Shown here: positions 34,801 to 43,315 of the stretch, piece after piece | Layout of the letters: the number at the start of each line of letters is the position of its first letter | How positions within the stretch are numbered: the first letter of the stretch is position 1 | Assembly: GCA_947304695.1 (NCBI GenBank) | Contig: CAMZBS010000007.1 | Span: 1-44,076, forward strand | DNA length: 44,076 nucleotides | Source: an uncultured Prevotella sp. | Lineage (GTDB): Bacteria; Bacteroidota; Bacteroidia; Bacteroidales; Bacteroidaceae | Direction: 5' to 3' | The notes under the pieces: generated by a model | What the model was told of the DNA's origin: nothing | The model's database searches: none | The model's input: the letters and a program-made list of their open reading frames with translations, nothing else | Program-made: the position numbers and the translations under genes

Positions 34801-37800
34801 CAGGAACGCAGCCTTGCAGCAGGCCAAGGGTCTCTTCATTGAGGAATCCTCTGTGCCCACCACTGGAATGCAGAACATTGTCCTGACCGCTACAGCCAAG
34901 GCTACGAACTACACCACTACCGACTTTGCCGCTGGCAGCTATACCGCACACCTCTATTGGGGCAATGAAGTAGTGGCCGAGGCCGAAGCCGTTGCACTGA
35001 AGAAGGGCGAGACCCGCGACTACACCTTCACCTTCACGCCTCACAAGGCAGACTCACTGGGTGCTTACATTGCCTTCACCCAGGCCGACAACATTGCTTC
35101 TACTGACACCACTGGTCTGGTTGTGGAAGAAGAGACGCTGCCTGGTGGCGAGCTTGTCATTGGCGACATGAGCGCCAACGACCGCAACCACTTCTATATT
35201 GACGGTTACAACAACGACGGCAAGTCCACTATCTTCAGCGACATTGTCTACACCGCCGACCAGCTCAAAGCCTTTGGACTGAAGCCTGGATCCAAGGTGA
35301 CTCACATTACCTTCAAAGGCACAGCCAGCTCAAAGAGCATGAAGCTCGACGTCGTTTCATGGGTGGGTCTGTCTACTGGCGACATCACACCTGGTCAGCC
35401 CGACAAGACAACCATGACTGAAGTGAGAGTCTACGATCCCGATGCTGACGACCTCATCGAAACCAAGAACCTCACATCGGTCATCGACCTGTCGGCTTCG
35501 CCCCTGAGATGGGATGGAACATCCAACATCCGTGTCTACACTGAGCAGCAGCCCACTGGTCCGTACAACACCATCAAGTACGACTATGATGACAACTACA
35601 AGACCTCATATTACAATGCCACCACTGCCCAGGGCACCATTCTGGGCTACTTCACCACAGCTGCCGACGCACTGAGCGTGAGGGGTACGGTGACCGACGG
35701 TGAACTTGCCATTGCCAACGCTGCCGTGACCCTCACCAGCAACGACGGTGACGACGTGCAGTACGCCGGCACCACCGATGCCGAAGGCCAGTACAGCGTA
35801 AGCGTCATTCAGGCCAGCCGCACCTATGTGGCCACTGTCAGCGCAGCCGGTTACAAGGAGGCAGCCGAAACCGTTCAGTTCGGTGAAGAGAACCTGACCA
35901 AGAACTTCGTCCTTGTCAACAACAAGGTTGACCTCGAGGCCGAGATTGCCACAGCACAGGCCCAGCTCGACGATGCTTCGAAGACCGAAGGACGCGACGA
36001 GCTGACCACAGCCATTGCAGCAGCACAGGCCCTGGTCGATGCCAGCACACTGATGTCGCCCGAGGAGGTAGCCGAAGCTATTACCACTCTGAAGGCAGCC
36101 GAGAAAACCTTTGCCCAGGCCAACATGCTGGCCAGTGGCCGCTACTATGTGCGCAACGTCACCACTAATAAATTCTGGGGTGCAGGCAACAACTGGGGCA
36201 CCCGTGCTTCGCTGGTCGACGAGTACCAGTATGTCACACTTGCCCAGCTGCCCGACGGCACCTACACCATGGAGTCAATGGTGTGCAACAACATTGACAA
36301 GGGCAATACCGACAAGTACTTCAACGGCGACTACATGGACAACGGTTCACCCGTTCACCTCACCATTGCCAAGAAGGGCAACTATTACACCATTGCCAAC
36401 GGCACGGCCTATTATGGCTACGACGGTACTTCGACCGTTCTGGGCAAGGACCTTGCTGCCGACAGCGACGATGCCCTGTGGCAGCTGCTGACCGATGCCG
36501 ACATTGCTGCCGAGAAGGATTCGCTCCTGACCGTAGCCGTGAAAACGGCCACCATGGACAATCCCGTCAACGTGACCCTGCTGCTCATCAACGACGCCAA
36601 CTTTGGCCGCAACCGTCTTGATGCCTACGACGCATGGACCATGGAGGCCGGCAACAAGAACCTGCGCGGTGGTGGCGACAACGGTAACGGCTGCGCTGAG
36701 TCGTGGCACTCCAACTTCACCATGACGCAGGCCATTGCCAACGTTCCCAAGGGTGTCTATAAGTTCACTGCCCAGGGCTTCTACCGCCAGGACGGCAGCG
36801 ACAACGAGCACCTGCCCTTCTTCTACGTCAACGACGAGACCGCCCAGTTCCCTGCCCGTACTGGCTCTGAGAACAGCATGACCGACGCTGGTGCATCGTT
36901 CCTCAACAGTCTGTACACCATCGACCCGCTCTACATCGAGGTGGGAGCCGAAGGCGAAGAGACCACTGGCAACATCACCGTGGGCACCAAGCTCGAAGGC
37001 AACACCAACCTGTGGTGCATCTGGGACAACTTCCAGCTCATCTACTACGGTCCCGACGCCGACCTGAACGCACTGAAGAACGCTGCCGCCATCGACCTTC
37101 TGGCCCAGCTGCGCCAGAAGGCTGCCGAACTGAAGGATTCCGCTGCCCTTGAAGTGGCTGTCGTGAAGAGCGGACTGGAGCAGGCCCTGGAGTCGACAAC
37201 CAGCGTTGAACCCACTGCCGACGCACTGGCCACGGCCATCAACACATTGACCGATGCCATCGACAAGGGCGAGGCTGCCATCATTGCCCGCAATGTGCTG
37301 CCCCAAATGAAGGCATTCACCGAGTCCACCAACTTCTACACGGCTGAGGCCCTGAAGGCTTACTACACTGACTTTGCCGAGAAGTACGAGGCTGGCACCC
37401 TGACCAAGGCCGAGGCCCAGTCGCTGCAGAATCCCAACGTCGGAACCGGCTGGCGTGCTGAGAACACGGTCGACGACCTGTTGATGAGCGTCTGGGACGA
37501 AAACGTCATGAACTGGGATTCCTACCACGTGAACACCTGGTCTAATGAAGGCGACAACGACGGCACCAACTTCCGTGTTCCCTTCATCGAGTACTGGACT
37601 GGCGACGACAACTCACTGGCTGAGCGCAACATCACCGCCACCATCACTGGTGTGGAGCCCGGCGACTACGACGTAACGGGTTGGGTACGTGTGCGCACCA
37701 AGAACAATGCCGGTGCCACCACTGAGGCCACAGGCATCAGCCTGCAGGTTAATGATGGTGAGCCCGTCAGCGTGACAACCGGCGACACCATCGTGGCCCT

Positions 37801-38938
37801 GAACCAGAACAACAACTTCGTGCTGGGTCACTACACAGCTACCGGCAAGGCTACCGAAGACGGCACACTGACCGTCACCTTCACCATTGCTGCCGACAAC
37901 AACATCTCCTGGCTGGCCTTCAAGGACATGGTCTACACCAAGAATACCGCTGCCATAGACGCTGCCAAGGCCGACCTGGCTGCCGCCATCGAGGCTGCCA
38001 AGGCTGCTTCTACGGCTGGTAAGACTGCCGAGAGCCAGCAGGCACTGGCCGATGCCATTGCCGCTGCCGAGGCTGCTGCCAACGACGACAATGCCACCGT
38101 TGAGTCGATTGCCGCCCTCATTGCTGCCCTGAAGGGAGCCACCGACGGCCTGACCGACTACGTTGACAACCGTCCCCACACCTGGAACTTCACCAAGTGG
38201 AGCGATGCTACTGTGGCCGACTTGAAGGCCGAGGCTGCCAAGGGTACTACTGAAGGCTTGTGGTCTGACATTGAGAACACCGATCCGTCGAAGAACAAGA
38301 CGGCCGCTATCTCAGTTGACAACTGCTTCTGGCAGGTGGGCACCAGCGATGCCACAGGCGAGACACTGACCGCCAACGGCAACGAGATTGCCGAGCTGAA
38401 GGGTCTCCAGTTCATCAACAACAAGGCCCGCTCACTGGCCATTGCCGTGAACTATGCCGACTGCACATCAGCCAACGGTGCAGGCTTCGGCCCCTATCAA
38501 GGTCCCTCCTACCTGTGGCTGGGCAGCAAGAACGTGGACTACTTCGTGATTAAGAACGTGAAGGCTGGCACCGTCATCAAGATGGGTGTTGAGTCGCACA
38601 AGCTGTCCGATGCCCGTGGCGTAAAGCTGTTCGTTGACGGTGCTGAGCAGATGGGCGAAGACGGCAATGCCGTGGCCGCTCCCACTACCTACACCGAACT
38701 GAGCTGGAAAGTCAGCGGTGATGAAGGTACGCTCGTCGACGTGACCGTGCAGAACACCAACGGCTGCCACCTCTACTTCATCGATGCCGAGATTGGCGAT
38801 CCCACTACTGTGGGCATCAGCACCATCAAGGCTGCCCAGGCTGCCGACGCCATCTTCACCCTGAGCGGTCAGAAGGTGCAGCAGACCTCTAAGAAGGGTC
38901 TCTACATTGTGGGCGGCAAGAAAATCATTAAGAAGTAA
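31826..38938 (+). CDS. Giant multidomain surface protein (2370 residues)
   Basis: Signal peptide at 1-23 (ending SMAQ). The order appears to be: a jelly-roll domain (about 25-200), an Ig/CARDB-like domain (about 205-320), a domain resembling choice-of-anchor D (about 330-440), a MAM/cleaved-adhesin-like domain (about 445-600), further Ig-like units, and carboxypeptidase-regulatory-like domains near 915-985 and 1285-1355 (both with TTDAEGxYS). Three Ala-rich helical modules lie near 1368-1430, 1755-1830 and 2045-2110. The protein ends in FTLSGQKVQ...KGLYIVGGKKIIKK, a sorting tail. No catalytic residues are recognised. Probably a long adhesin or scaffold. It lies 26 bp after the preceding surface gene. 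Confidence 0.85.
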   Translation: MRQKIFSLFVLLAAIVGVMPSMAQVTSPYLVDFETPIETNTSRFGQPGDANRDFKVASGWSHVVEGAYYNYSKQQFTPYTYHANKNGVDGSSCLQAGQQFGYDSYGDEYYDWHDILVTPLVSGTVTIDLKKSTSNGQVNFYIMTKNGETFERGRVLKSVTSSQLSSDEYTTITIGDLSESAYVGIHAQNVYMDNFTATSADLSLKPGLKVVSIEPNTAQSLAADENGNFTVTFDATVKNTGEIDLTAGTENYSLTLKKFSATDDHVTLVTVPIAEDLAVGATTTSPVTLTATLNTADYPAAATNGISFRVYENISNTFISSKNVTVVPYVPGIQVVVGKNKYESGAELYFGYSHDAINQEFVISNTGGAPLQITGVTLPDGYETDLAACTIQAQQSDTFHITLPNTQLGEKTGAMVIQSNAGDMTLNLRATIVGGDVYFVDFETDEAVDGMLVEQTGSGYSAYGWQTRKSNTLGYPNNSFYASSSLPYSDPQPFKLITPLLEVQEGDVLSFEAGKGYSDALMAIYYSADRKTWTKVRSLSSTAENEADQFSNETAPNYGKALKQFKIANIPAGQWYVAFEHYANGDVKGDVVIDNIYGYKRVNVERDVVLTASSIANAAQVNYEMKASATVRNLKQEPIAANNYTARLYFGDMVQKELTATVLNGPAFGSYGMTTDNDVTFDFSTTPHAAGTFQAYIQFEFTDGTKLTSDTVEVTVEGEVYSALKQVGETTTTQSGNPVDYYYNKEKAVNVYSESELRDAGIMPGTKISKVAFKGYNTSKAVTAPTTLWLASLENEELTNTGSSYSMKFPEADSIEALTPVFSGSVTLQKAGTSTEPENIFTIDLPTPYIYNGGNLAVMTFFDATTYIGSGLNWCSGTTNAKLPSIAKKADSNFGSYDSYSKTTYRPVVLLGVEAEPNTVSGTVTSAETGAALAGAVVKATCDDVLYSGTTDAEGNYSFAIMQDAKDYTLTTVAEGYFPQTETVSVKEGSQTRNAALQQAKGLFIEESSVPTTGMQNIVLTATAKATNYTTTDFAAGSYTAHLYWGNEVVAEAEAVALKKGETRDYTFTFTPHKADSLGAYIAFTQADNIASTDTTGLVVEEETLPGGELVIGDMSANDRNHFYIDGYNNDGKSTIFSDIVYTADQLKAFGLKPGSKVTHITFKGTASSKSMKLDVVSWVGLSTGDITPGQPDKTTMTEVRVYDPDADDLIETKNLTSVIDLSASPLRWDGTSNIRVYTEQQPTGPYNTIKYDYDDNYKTSYYNATTAQGTILGYFTTAADALSVRGTVTDGELAIANAAVTLTSNDGDDVQYAGTTDAEGQYSVSVIQASRTYVATVSAAGYKEAAETVQFGEENLTKNFVLVNNKVDLEAEIATAQAQLDDASKTEGRDELTTAIAAAQALVDASTLMSPEEVAEAITTLKAAEKTFAQANMLASGRYYVRNVTTNKFWGAGNNWGTRASLVDEYQYVTLAQLPDGTYTMESMVCNNIDKGNTDKYFNGDYMDNGSPVHLTIAKKGNYYTIANGTAYYGYDGTSTVLGKDLAADSDDALWQLLTDADIAAEKDSLLTVAVKTATMDNPVNVTLLLINDANFGRNRLDAYDAWTMEAGNKNLRGGGDNGNGCAESWHSNFTMTQAIANVPKGVYKFTAQGFYRQDGSDNEHLPFFYVNDETAQFPARTGSENSMTDAGASFLNSLYTIDPLYIEVGAEGEETTGNITVGTKLEGNTNLWCIWDNFQLIYYGPDADLNALKNAAAIDLLAQLRQKAAELKDSAALEVAVVKSGLEQALESTTSVEPTADALATAINTLTDAIDKGEAAIIARNVLPQMKAFTESTNFYTAEALKAYYTDFAEKYEAGTLTKAEAQSLQNPNVGTGWRAENTVDDLLMSVWDENVMNWDSYHVNTWSNEGDNDGTNFRVPFIEYWTGDDNSLAERNITATITGVEPGDYDVTGWVRVRTKNNAGATTEATGISLQVNDGEPVSVTTGDTIVALNQNNNFVLGHYTATGKATEDGTLTVTFTIAADNNISWLAFKDMVYTKNTAAIDAAKADLAAAIEAAKAASTAGKTAESQQALADAIAAAEAAANDDNATVESIAALIAALKGATDGLTDYVDNRPHTWNFTKWSDATVADLKAEAAKGTTEGLWSDIENTDPSKNKTAAISVDNCFWQVGTSDATGETLTANGNEIAELKGLQFINNKARSLAIAVNYADCTSANGAGFGPYQGPSYLWLGSKNVDYFVIKNVKAGTVIKMGVESHKLSDARGVKLFVDGAEQMGEDGNAVAAPTTYTELSWKVSGDEGTLVDVTVQNTNGCHLYFIDAEIGDPTTVGISTIKAAQAADAIFTLSGQKVQQTSKKGLYIVGGKKIIKK

Positions 38939-38958
38939 CCCATAAAAACCAACACCCA

Positions 38959-40110
38959 ATGAAACTAAGATCCCTTATTCTCTCGTTGCTCTTCGCCACT
39001 GGCCTCACCGCCAGTGGCCAGAGCTTCGAAGTGAGCACCACACAGCAGGTGCGCGTGCATCTGAAAGACGGTGGCGTGCGCACCTTCGACATTGGCCAGA
39101 TTGACAGTCTGACCTTCTATCAGAAGAACGACACCACCTGGTTTGGCGGCCCCGCCCTTCGCATCAGTGTGCCCACCGACTTCAGCGACAACCGCGTGCA
39201 GCGCGTGATGCATGGCGGCAAGAAGGTAGCCGAAGTCTGCCTGGAGTACATCCGCCCGCTCAATGACCAGCGCGTAGTGGTCTATCCCTGCGATGCCGAC
39301 GGACGTGCCGACCTGACGCGGGGCTTCTCTGCCACCGACGGCGGCACCGTGGTCTTCGACCTTGAGGCCGACACCGTGACCTACACGGCAGGCACGGCCA
39401 CTGAACCCCTGACCACCGTGTGGCTCACAGGCCACACCATCAGTGCCACCGAGCAGGCCGATGCCGAGGCTACCACCGTGGAACCCGACTATCTCAACGA
39501 CGTGCGCGGCACGGAAGAGACTCTCTATTGCACCGTGAAAATCGGCACCCAGTACTGGATGGCCGAGAATCTGGCCACGGAGTATTATCGCGACGGCACG
39601 CTCATTCCCTACTTCAAGTCTACCCAGCTTGATGCCTGGAACGGTGCCACCGACGGCGGCAACCACTACTACTCCGACGGCGAAGACTTCCTGATGCTCT
39701 ACGGACGACTCTACAATGGCTATGCCGTGCTGAGCGACAAGGGTCTGGCTCCTGAGGGATGGGAGGTACCCACCATCGAACAGTGGGCTCAGCTGCGCAC
39801 CTATGCTCGCGCTGCTGCCGTTCGCTACAAGAGCGATGCCCCCTTCTCATGGTCGAACAACGGTGAGGGCAACAACATGAACGGCTTCACCGCCCTGCCC
39901 GGCGGCTACTTCTCCTCGGCCACCAACGGCGATGCCGAAGAGGGTATGGATGCTTACTTCTGGTCGAAGACCATCATGTACGATGCCCTGTTGAAGCAAA
40001 ACACGCTGAACACGTTCCGCATCAATGCCACGTCGAACAACACTGTGGTCTACAGCACATCGGGCCATTCCTACAACTTCGGCCACTCGGTGCGCTGCGT
40101 GAGAAAATAA
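38959..40110 (+). CDS. FISUMP-domain exported protein
   Basis: A 383-residue protein with a signal peptide (about 1-20). The C-terminal ~190 residues match the Fibrobacter succinogenes major paralogous (FISUMP) domain: VKIGTQYWMAENLAT, then YGRLYNGYAV, LAPEGWEVPT, GFTALPGGY, a FWSKT strand and the closing SVRCVRK. The N-terminal part contains a short beta unit (VRVHLKDGGVRTFDIGQIDSL), often found in Bacteroidota surface proteins. Unlike the three genes before it, it lacks a KGLYIINGKK-type or classic sorting tail. It starts 20 bp after the giant protein and is last in the block. Confidence 0.88.
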   Translation: MKLRSLILSLLFATGLTASGQSFEVSTTQQVRVHLKDGGVRTFDIGQIDSLTFYQKNDTTWFGGPALRISVPTDFSDNRVQRVMHGGKKVAEVCLEYIRPLNDQRVVVYPCDADGRADLTRGFSATDGGTVVFDLEADTVTYTAGTATEPLTTVWLTGHTISATEQADAEATTVEPDYLNDVRGTEETLYCTVKIGTQYWMAENLATEYYRDGTLIPYFKSTQLDAWNGATDGGNHYYSDGEDFLMLYGRLYNGYAVLSDKGLAPEGWEVPTIEQWAQLRTYARAAAVRYKSDAPFSWSNNGEGNNMNGFTALPGGYFSSATNGDAEEGMDAYFWSKTIMYDALLKQNTLNTFRINATSNNTVVYSTSGHSYNFGHSVRCVRK

Positions 40111-40130
40111 CCCCCGTTTTACACTATTTA

Positions 40131-40213
40131 CAGCGGAGCCTCAGTTGCATCATAACTGAGGCTCCGTTGTGTTATAACTAAGCCTCAGCTGCAGTGCAAC
40201 TGAGGCTTAGCTG
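40131..40213. repeat. 22-bp-period palindrome array D (4 units)
   Basis: Units start at 40131, 40153, 40175 and 40197, exactly 22 bp apart. They are CAGCGGAGCCTCAGTTG, TAACTGAGGCTCCGTTG, TAACTAAGCCTCAGCTG and CAACTGAGGCTTAGCTG, with spacers catca, tgtta and cagtg. The central base alternates C, G, C, G, so unit 1 pairs with 2 and unit 3 with 4. The array occupies the convergent gap between the FISUMP gene and the PnuC-type gene, with no other terminator visible. Confidence 0.9.
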
Positions 40214-40279
40214 TAAATCGTTTATAAATCACTGGGAATCAAACATATACATCTATACAACTCAGATGAAAGACTTCCA

Positions 40280-40870
40280 TCACTTATCACTCCTCACTTC
40301 CTTGGTCATTCCCTTCCACTTCCGATAGCCGAAAACAGCAATGACCACGTAAAGGCCGTAGAGTCCAGCCTTGAAGGGGATGCCTTTATAAATGTAGAGC
40401 GTGGCACAAATGACATCGACCACCATCCAGAAGAACCACTGTTCCAGATACTTGCGGGCCAAAGCCCACAGACCCACAAACGAAAGAGCATTGGTGAGCG
40501 AGTCGAGCAGGGGCACGGTGGAGTCAGTCCACGTGACTAATATATAGTAAATTGCGCCCCAGGCCACCAGGAAGAACAACAACACAGGCAGGTACTGCCG
40601 CCGGGGCATGCGGATGATGGGCAGGTCGAGCTTCAGCTTGCGGGTCTTCTTGAACTTCCAGATAAACAGGCCGTAGAAGGCGGCCAGCGTGTAGTAGACG
40701 GCCATGCCGGCATCGCCATAGAGACCGTGGCTGTAATACAGGTAAACGTCGAGGGCCGGCATGATGATGCCAACCACCCAAAGGGCGATGTGGGCACGGT
40801 ACTCGAGCCAGATGTAAACAAGACCGAGAACAGTGGTCAGGGCGTCAAGCCAGTCGATGTTCATATCCAT
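40280..40870 (-). CDS. PnuC-family transporter, probably for thiamine (PnuT-like)
   Basis: A 196-residue inner-membrane protein with about seven helices. It fits the PnuC family, which carries vitamin nucleosides and related compounds by facilitated diffusion. The family's Trp/Asn region is visible as YLEQWFFWMVVDVICATLYIYKG near 140-162, and the tail YGLYVVIAVFGYRKWK is typical. Nothing in the protein alone fixes the substrate. The gene starts 3 bp after the stop of a TonB receptor controlled by a TPP riboswitch, so thiamine (the PnuT subgroup) is far more likely than nicotinamide riboside. Confidence 0.88.
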   Translation of the reverse strand: MDMNIDWLDALTTVLGLVYIWLEYRAHIALWVVGIIMPALDVYLYYSHGLYGDAGMAVYYTLAAFYGLFIWKFKKTRKLKLDLPIIRMPRRQYLPVLLFFLVAWGAIYYILVTWTDSTVPLLDSLTNALSFVGLWALARKYLEQWFFWMVVDVICATLYIYKGIPFKAGLYGLYVVIAVFGYRKWKGMTKEVRSDK

Positions 40871-40873
40871 GCT

Positions 40874-43258
40874 TTAGAAATCTACAGAGAGGTGGGCCAT
40901 GAAGTTGAAGGGTGCAGCCGGTGCAAAACCCACTGCCCACTGGTCGCAGAGAGCACCGTCGGTGGCATAGCTGCCGTTGTAGGCCACCACCTGTCCGCCC
41001 TGCATCTTGTAGGCGGGAGCCGCCCAACCATTGGTGTCGTACTTCTTGGAGAATACATTATACAGCATCACGCCCACGGTGGCGCTCTTCACCCCGAAGG
41101 AAGGCAGGCCGAAACAGTAGCTCAGGTCAACGTTGGTGGTGAAGTGGCTCTTCAGCAGCAGCGACTCGGTGGTCTCGTTGCCGTTGGCATCATAGCCCGT
41201 CATGGTCTTGAAGCCGGAGTTGGTAAGATACTGATCGCCCACGAAGCGGCTCTGCACACTGGCATTGAATCCGTGCCAGGTGAAGGTGAGGATGTTGTTG
41301 AAGACAACGTCGGGAGAGAACGACAGCGGCGTATCGCCCACCGACACGGTGCTGCCGTCGTCGAGTGTTACGTGGGCGTCCTTTACGCGGTTCTTTGAGA
41401 AAGTGGCATTGGCATCCCATCGCAGCCAGTCAAGCGGTTTCCACGCGGCCTCAAGCTCCACGCCCAGGCGGTAGCTCTTGGGCACGTTTATGGCCACAGC
41501 CTCACCAATGTCGTTGAGTTCGCCAGTGAGCACAAACTGGTCTTTGTAGTCCATCCAGTAGAAGTTGGCACCTGCCGAGAACTGTGGTGACCGATAGTTG
41601 TAGCCCAATTCCAGGTCGTTCAGCCGCTCGTCTTTGATGCCCAGTCCCAGATTTGACTCATAGTCGTTGCGGGTGGGTTCCTTGTGGGCAATGGCGTAGG
41701 AGGCGTAGACACGGTGATTGGGCGTAATCTGATAGTTCAGGCCAGCTTTGGGATTGAAGAAATTGAAGTTGTCGTCGATGATATAGTCATTGCTCTTATC
41801 GGCCACGAACCAGTCGCTGGGGTCCTGCACCCTGTAGTTAATGTGGCGGTATTGCAGGTCAACGTAGGCATTCAGACCCTGCCAGAAGGTGTAGTTCACC
41901 TTGCCGTAGACGTTGAAGTCGGTCTTCTTGGCGTTGTTGCGGTAGTATTCATGGTCGGGCTGTGACACTTTGGGATCGGCAAAGCTATAGAAGTATTTGT
42001 TGCCGTCAGCATCCTTCCACTTTGCGTCGTTGTCCTTGTTGTAGTAATACTTGTACGGGTTGGCACTTTGCCAGAACACACTTCCAAAGTGGTCGCCGTC
42101 ATACTTGTTCCAGCCACCGCCCACGGTAGCTTGCAGTCCGGCCTGGTTGTCATAGTTCAGCGACATCACGGTGCCGTAGAAGTCGTTCACCATCTTCTTC
42201 TGCCGGGCCAGGTCGCCCTTCACGATGGGCTTGTAGGTCAGCGTTCCGTCAGTCTGCACATCGCCGGAAACGGCCTTCCACAACCCGTAGTCGGCCCATT
42301 TGGGTTCAATCTTGTACTGTTCATAGTAGCCGTCGCCACGGGTGTAGTGCAGCGCGGCATTCAGGTTCAGGCTGTGGTTGAAGCGTTGTGTCCAGATGAG
42401 CTGGTAGTTCTGCTGGTGGTAGTTGTCGGTCTGGTTGTCATAGAACTTGTCGTTGTCCCATGTCATGGCACCACAGGGGTTGAACGTGCGGCCATAGACG
42501 CTTTGCTCATACTTGGAAGAATAGTCCCAGGCATGGTAGGTCTTCTCAATGGCGTTGAAAGTGATGAACTTCACCACGGTGTTGTCGGCAAAGTAGCCGC
42601 CCTGCAGGAAATAGCTGTTCAGGTGGGTTGAGGCACGGTCTATGTAACCCTTGGAACCGATGTCGGACAGACGCCCCTGCAGTCCCCAGTGTTCGCCCAA
42701 GAGTCCTGTGCCGAAACGCACGGTCTCCTTGTGCGAATAATAAGAGCCGCCACTCACGTCAATGCCCATGAAAGGCTTGATGCCAATGTTCTCGGTCTGC
42801 ATGTTGACCGAAGCTCCAAAGGCTCCGGCGCCGTTGGTGCTGGTGCCCACACCGCGCTGTATCTGCATGGTTTGCACGCTACTGGCAAAATCGCCCATGT
42901 TCACCCAGTAGAGCTGGGCGCTTTCGGCATCGTTCATGGGAATGCCGTTGGCTGTGATGTTGATGCGCTCAGGTGCAGTACCGCGAATGCGCAGCGAGGT
43001 GTAGCCGATGCCGTTGCCTGCATCGCTGGTGAAGGTCACACTGGGTGTGAGCGACAGCAGGTAGGGAACATCTTTTCCGTGGTTCACCTGCTCAATCTGT
43101 TCACGGTTCATGTTGCTGAAAGCCATCGGTGTGGTCTTCGAGGCACGCGTGGAACGCACCTGTACGTCTTGCAGTTCAACCGTCTTCAACGAATCGGTCT
43201 CGGCAGCCTGCACTGCTGTGGCACAGAGAAGTGCCATGAAAAAGAAAGATTTCTTCAT
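40874..43258 (-). CDS. TonB-dependent outer-membrane receptor, predicted thiamine uptake
   Basis: A 794-residue TonB-dependent transporter. Signal peptide about 1-18, then an N-terminal plug: VELQDVQVRSTRASKTTPMAF, SLRIRGTAPERINITANGIP and IQRGVGTSTNGAGAFGASVNM. A 22-strand barrel follows and the protein ends in an aromatic residue (SVDF), as outer-membrane proteins do. It lacks the carboxypeptidase-like N-terminal extension of SusC-type receptors, fitting import of a small cofactor rather than glycans. A TPP riboswitch in its leader points to thiamine or a thiamine precursor. It forms an operon with the PnuC-type gene, giving one route across each membrane. Confidence 0.92.
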   Translation of the reverse strand: MKKSFFFMALLCATAVQAAETDSLKTVELQDVQVRSTRASKTTPMAFSNMNREQIEQVNHGKDVPYLLSLTPSVTFTSDAGNGIGYTSLRIRGTAPERINITANGIPMNDAESAQLYWVNMGDFASSVQTMQIQRGVGTSTNGAGAFGASVNMQTENIGIKPFMGIDVSGGSYYSHKETVRFGTGLLGEHWGLQGRLSDIGSKGYIDRASTHLNSYFLQGGYFADNTVVKFITFNAIEKTYHAWDYSSKYEQSVYGRTFNPCGAMTWDNDKFYDNQTDNYHQQNYQLIWTQRFNHSLNLNAALHYTRGDGYYEQYKIEPKWADYGLWKAVSGDVQTDGTLTYKPIVKGDLARQKKMVNDFYGTVMSLNYDNQAGLQATVGGGWNKYDGDHFGSVFWQSANPYKYYYNKDNDAKWKDADGNKYFYSFADPKVSQPDHEYYRNNAKKTDFNVYGKVNYTFWQGLNAYVDLQYRHINYRVQDPSDWFVADKSNDYIIDDNFNFFNPKAGLNYQITPNHRVYASYAIAHKEPTRNDYESNLGLGIKDERLNDLELGYNYRSPQFSAGANFYWMDYKDQFVLTGELNDIGEAVAINVPKSYRLGVELEAAWKPLDWLRWDANATFSKNRVKDAHVTLDDGSTVSVGDTPLSFSPDVVFNNILTFTWHGFNASVQSRFVGDQYLTNSGFKTMTGYDANGNETTESLLLKSHFTTNVDLSYCFGLPSFGVKSATVGVMLYNVFSKKYDTNGWAAPAYKMQGGQVVAYNGSYATDGALCDQWAVGFAPAAPFNFMAHLSVDF

Positions 43259-43296
43259 CCCTTTTAGTTCTTGAATTGTTTAATTAAGTAAAAGGG
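43259..43296 (-). promoter_or_regulatory. Predicted sequester hairpin of the TPP riboswitch
   Basis: CCCTTTTA (minus-strand 43296-43289) is perfectly complementary to TAAAAGGG (43266-43259), which touches the TonB receptor ATG at 43258. The 22-nt loop has further pairing (CTTAATT with AATTCAAG). No T-run follows, so control is probably at translation start rather than by termination. Confidence 0.6.
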
Positions 43297-43315
43297 GGTC
43301 TTGTTCAAAAATACT

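Noticed and set aside
36347..37528. Long minus-strand open frames opposite the giant surface gene (also 34160-35044)
   Set aside because: Valine/glycine-rich antisense shadows of a repetitive GC-rich gene, with no promoter or recognisable motif.
40280..40870. Naming the PnuC-type gene as a nicotinamide riboside transporter
   Set aside because: It shares an operon with a TPP-riboswitch-controlled receptor, so a thiamine substrate is more likely.
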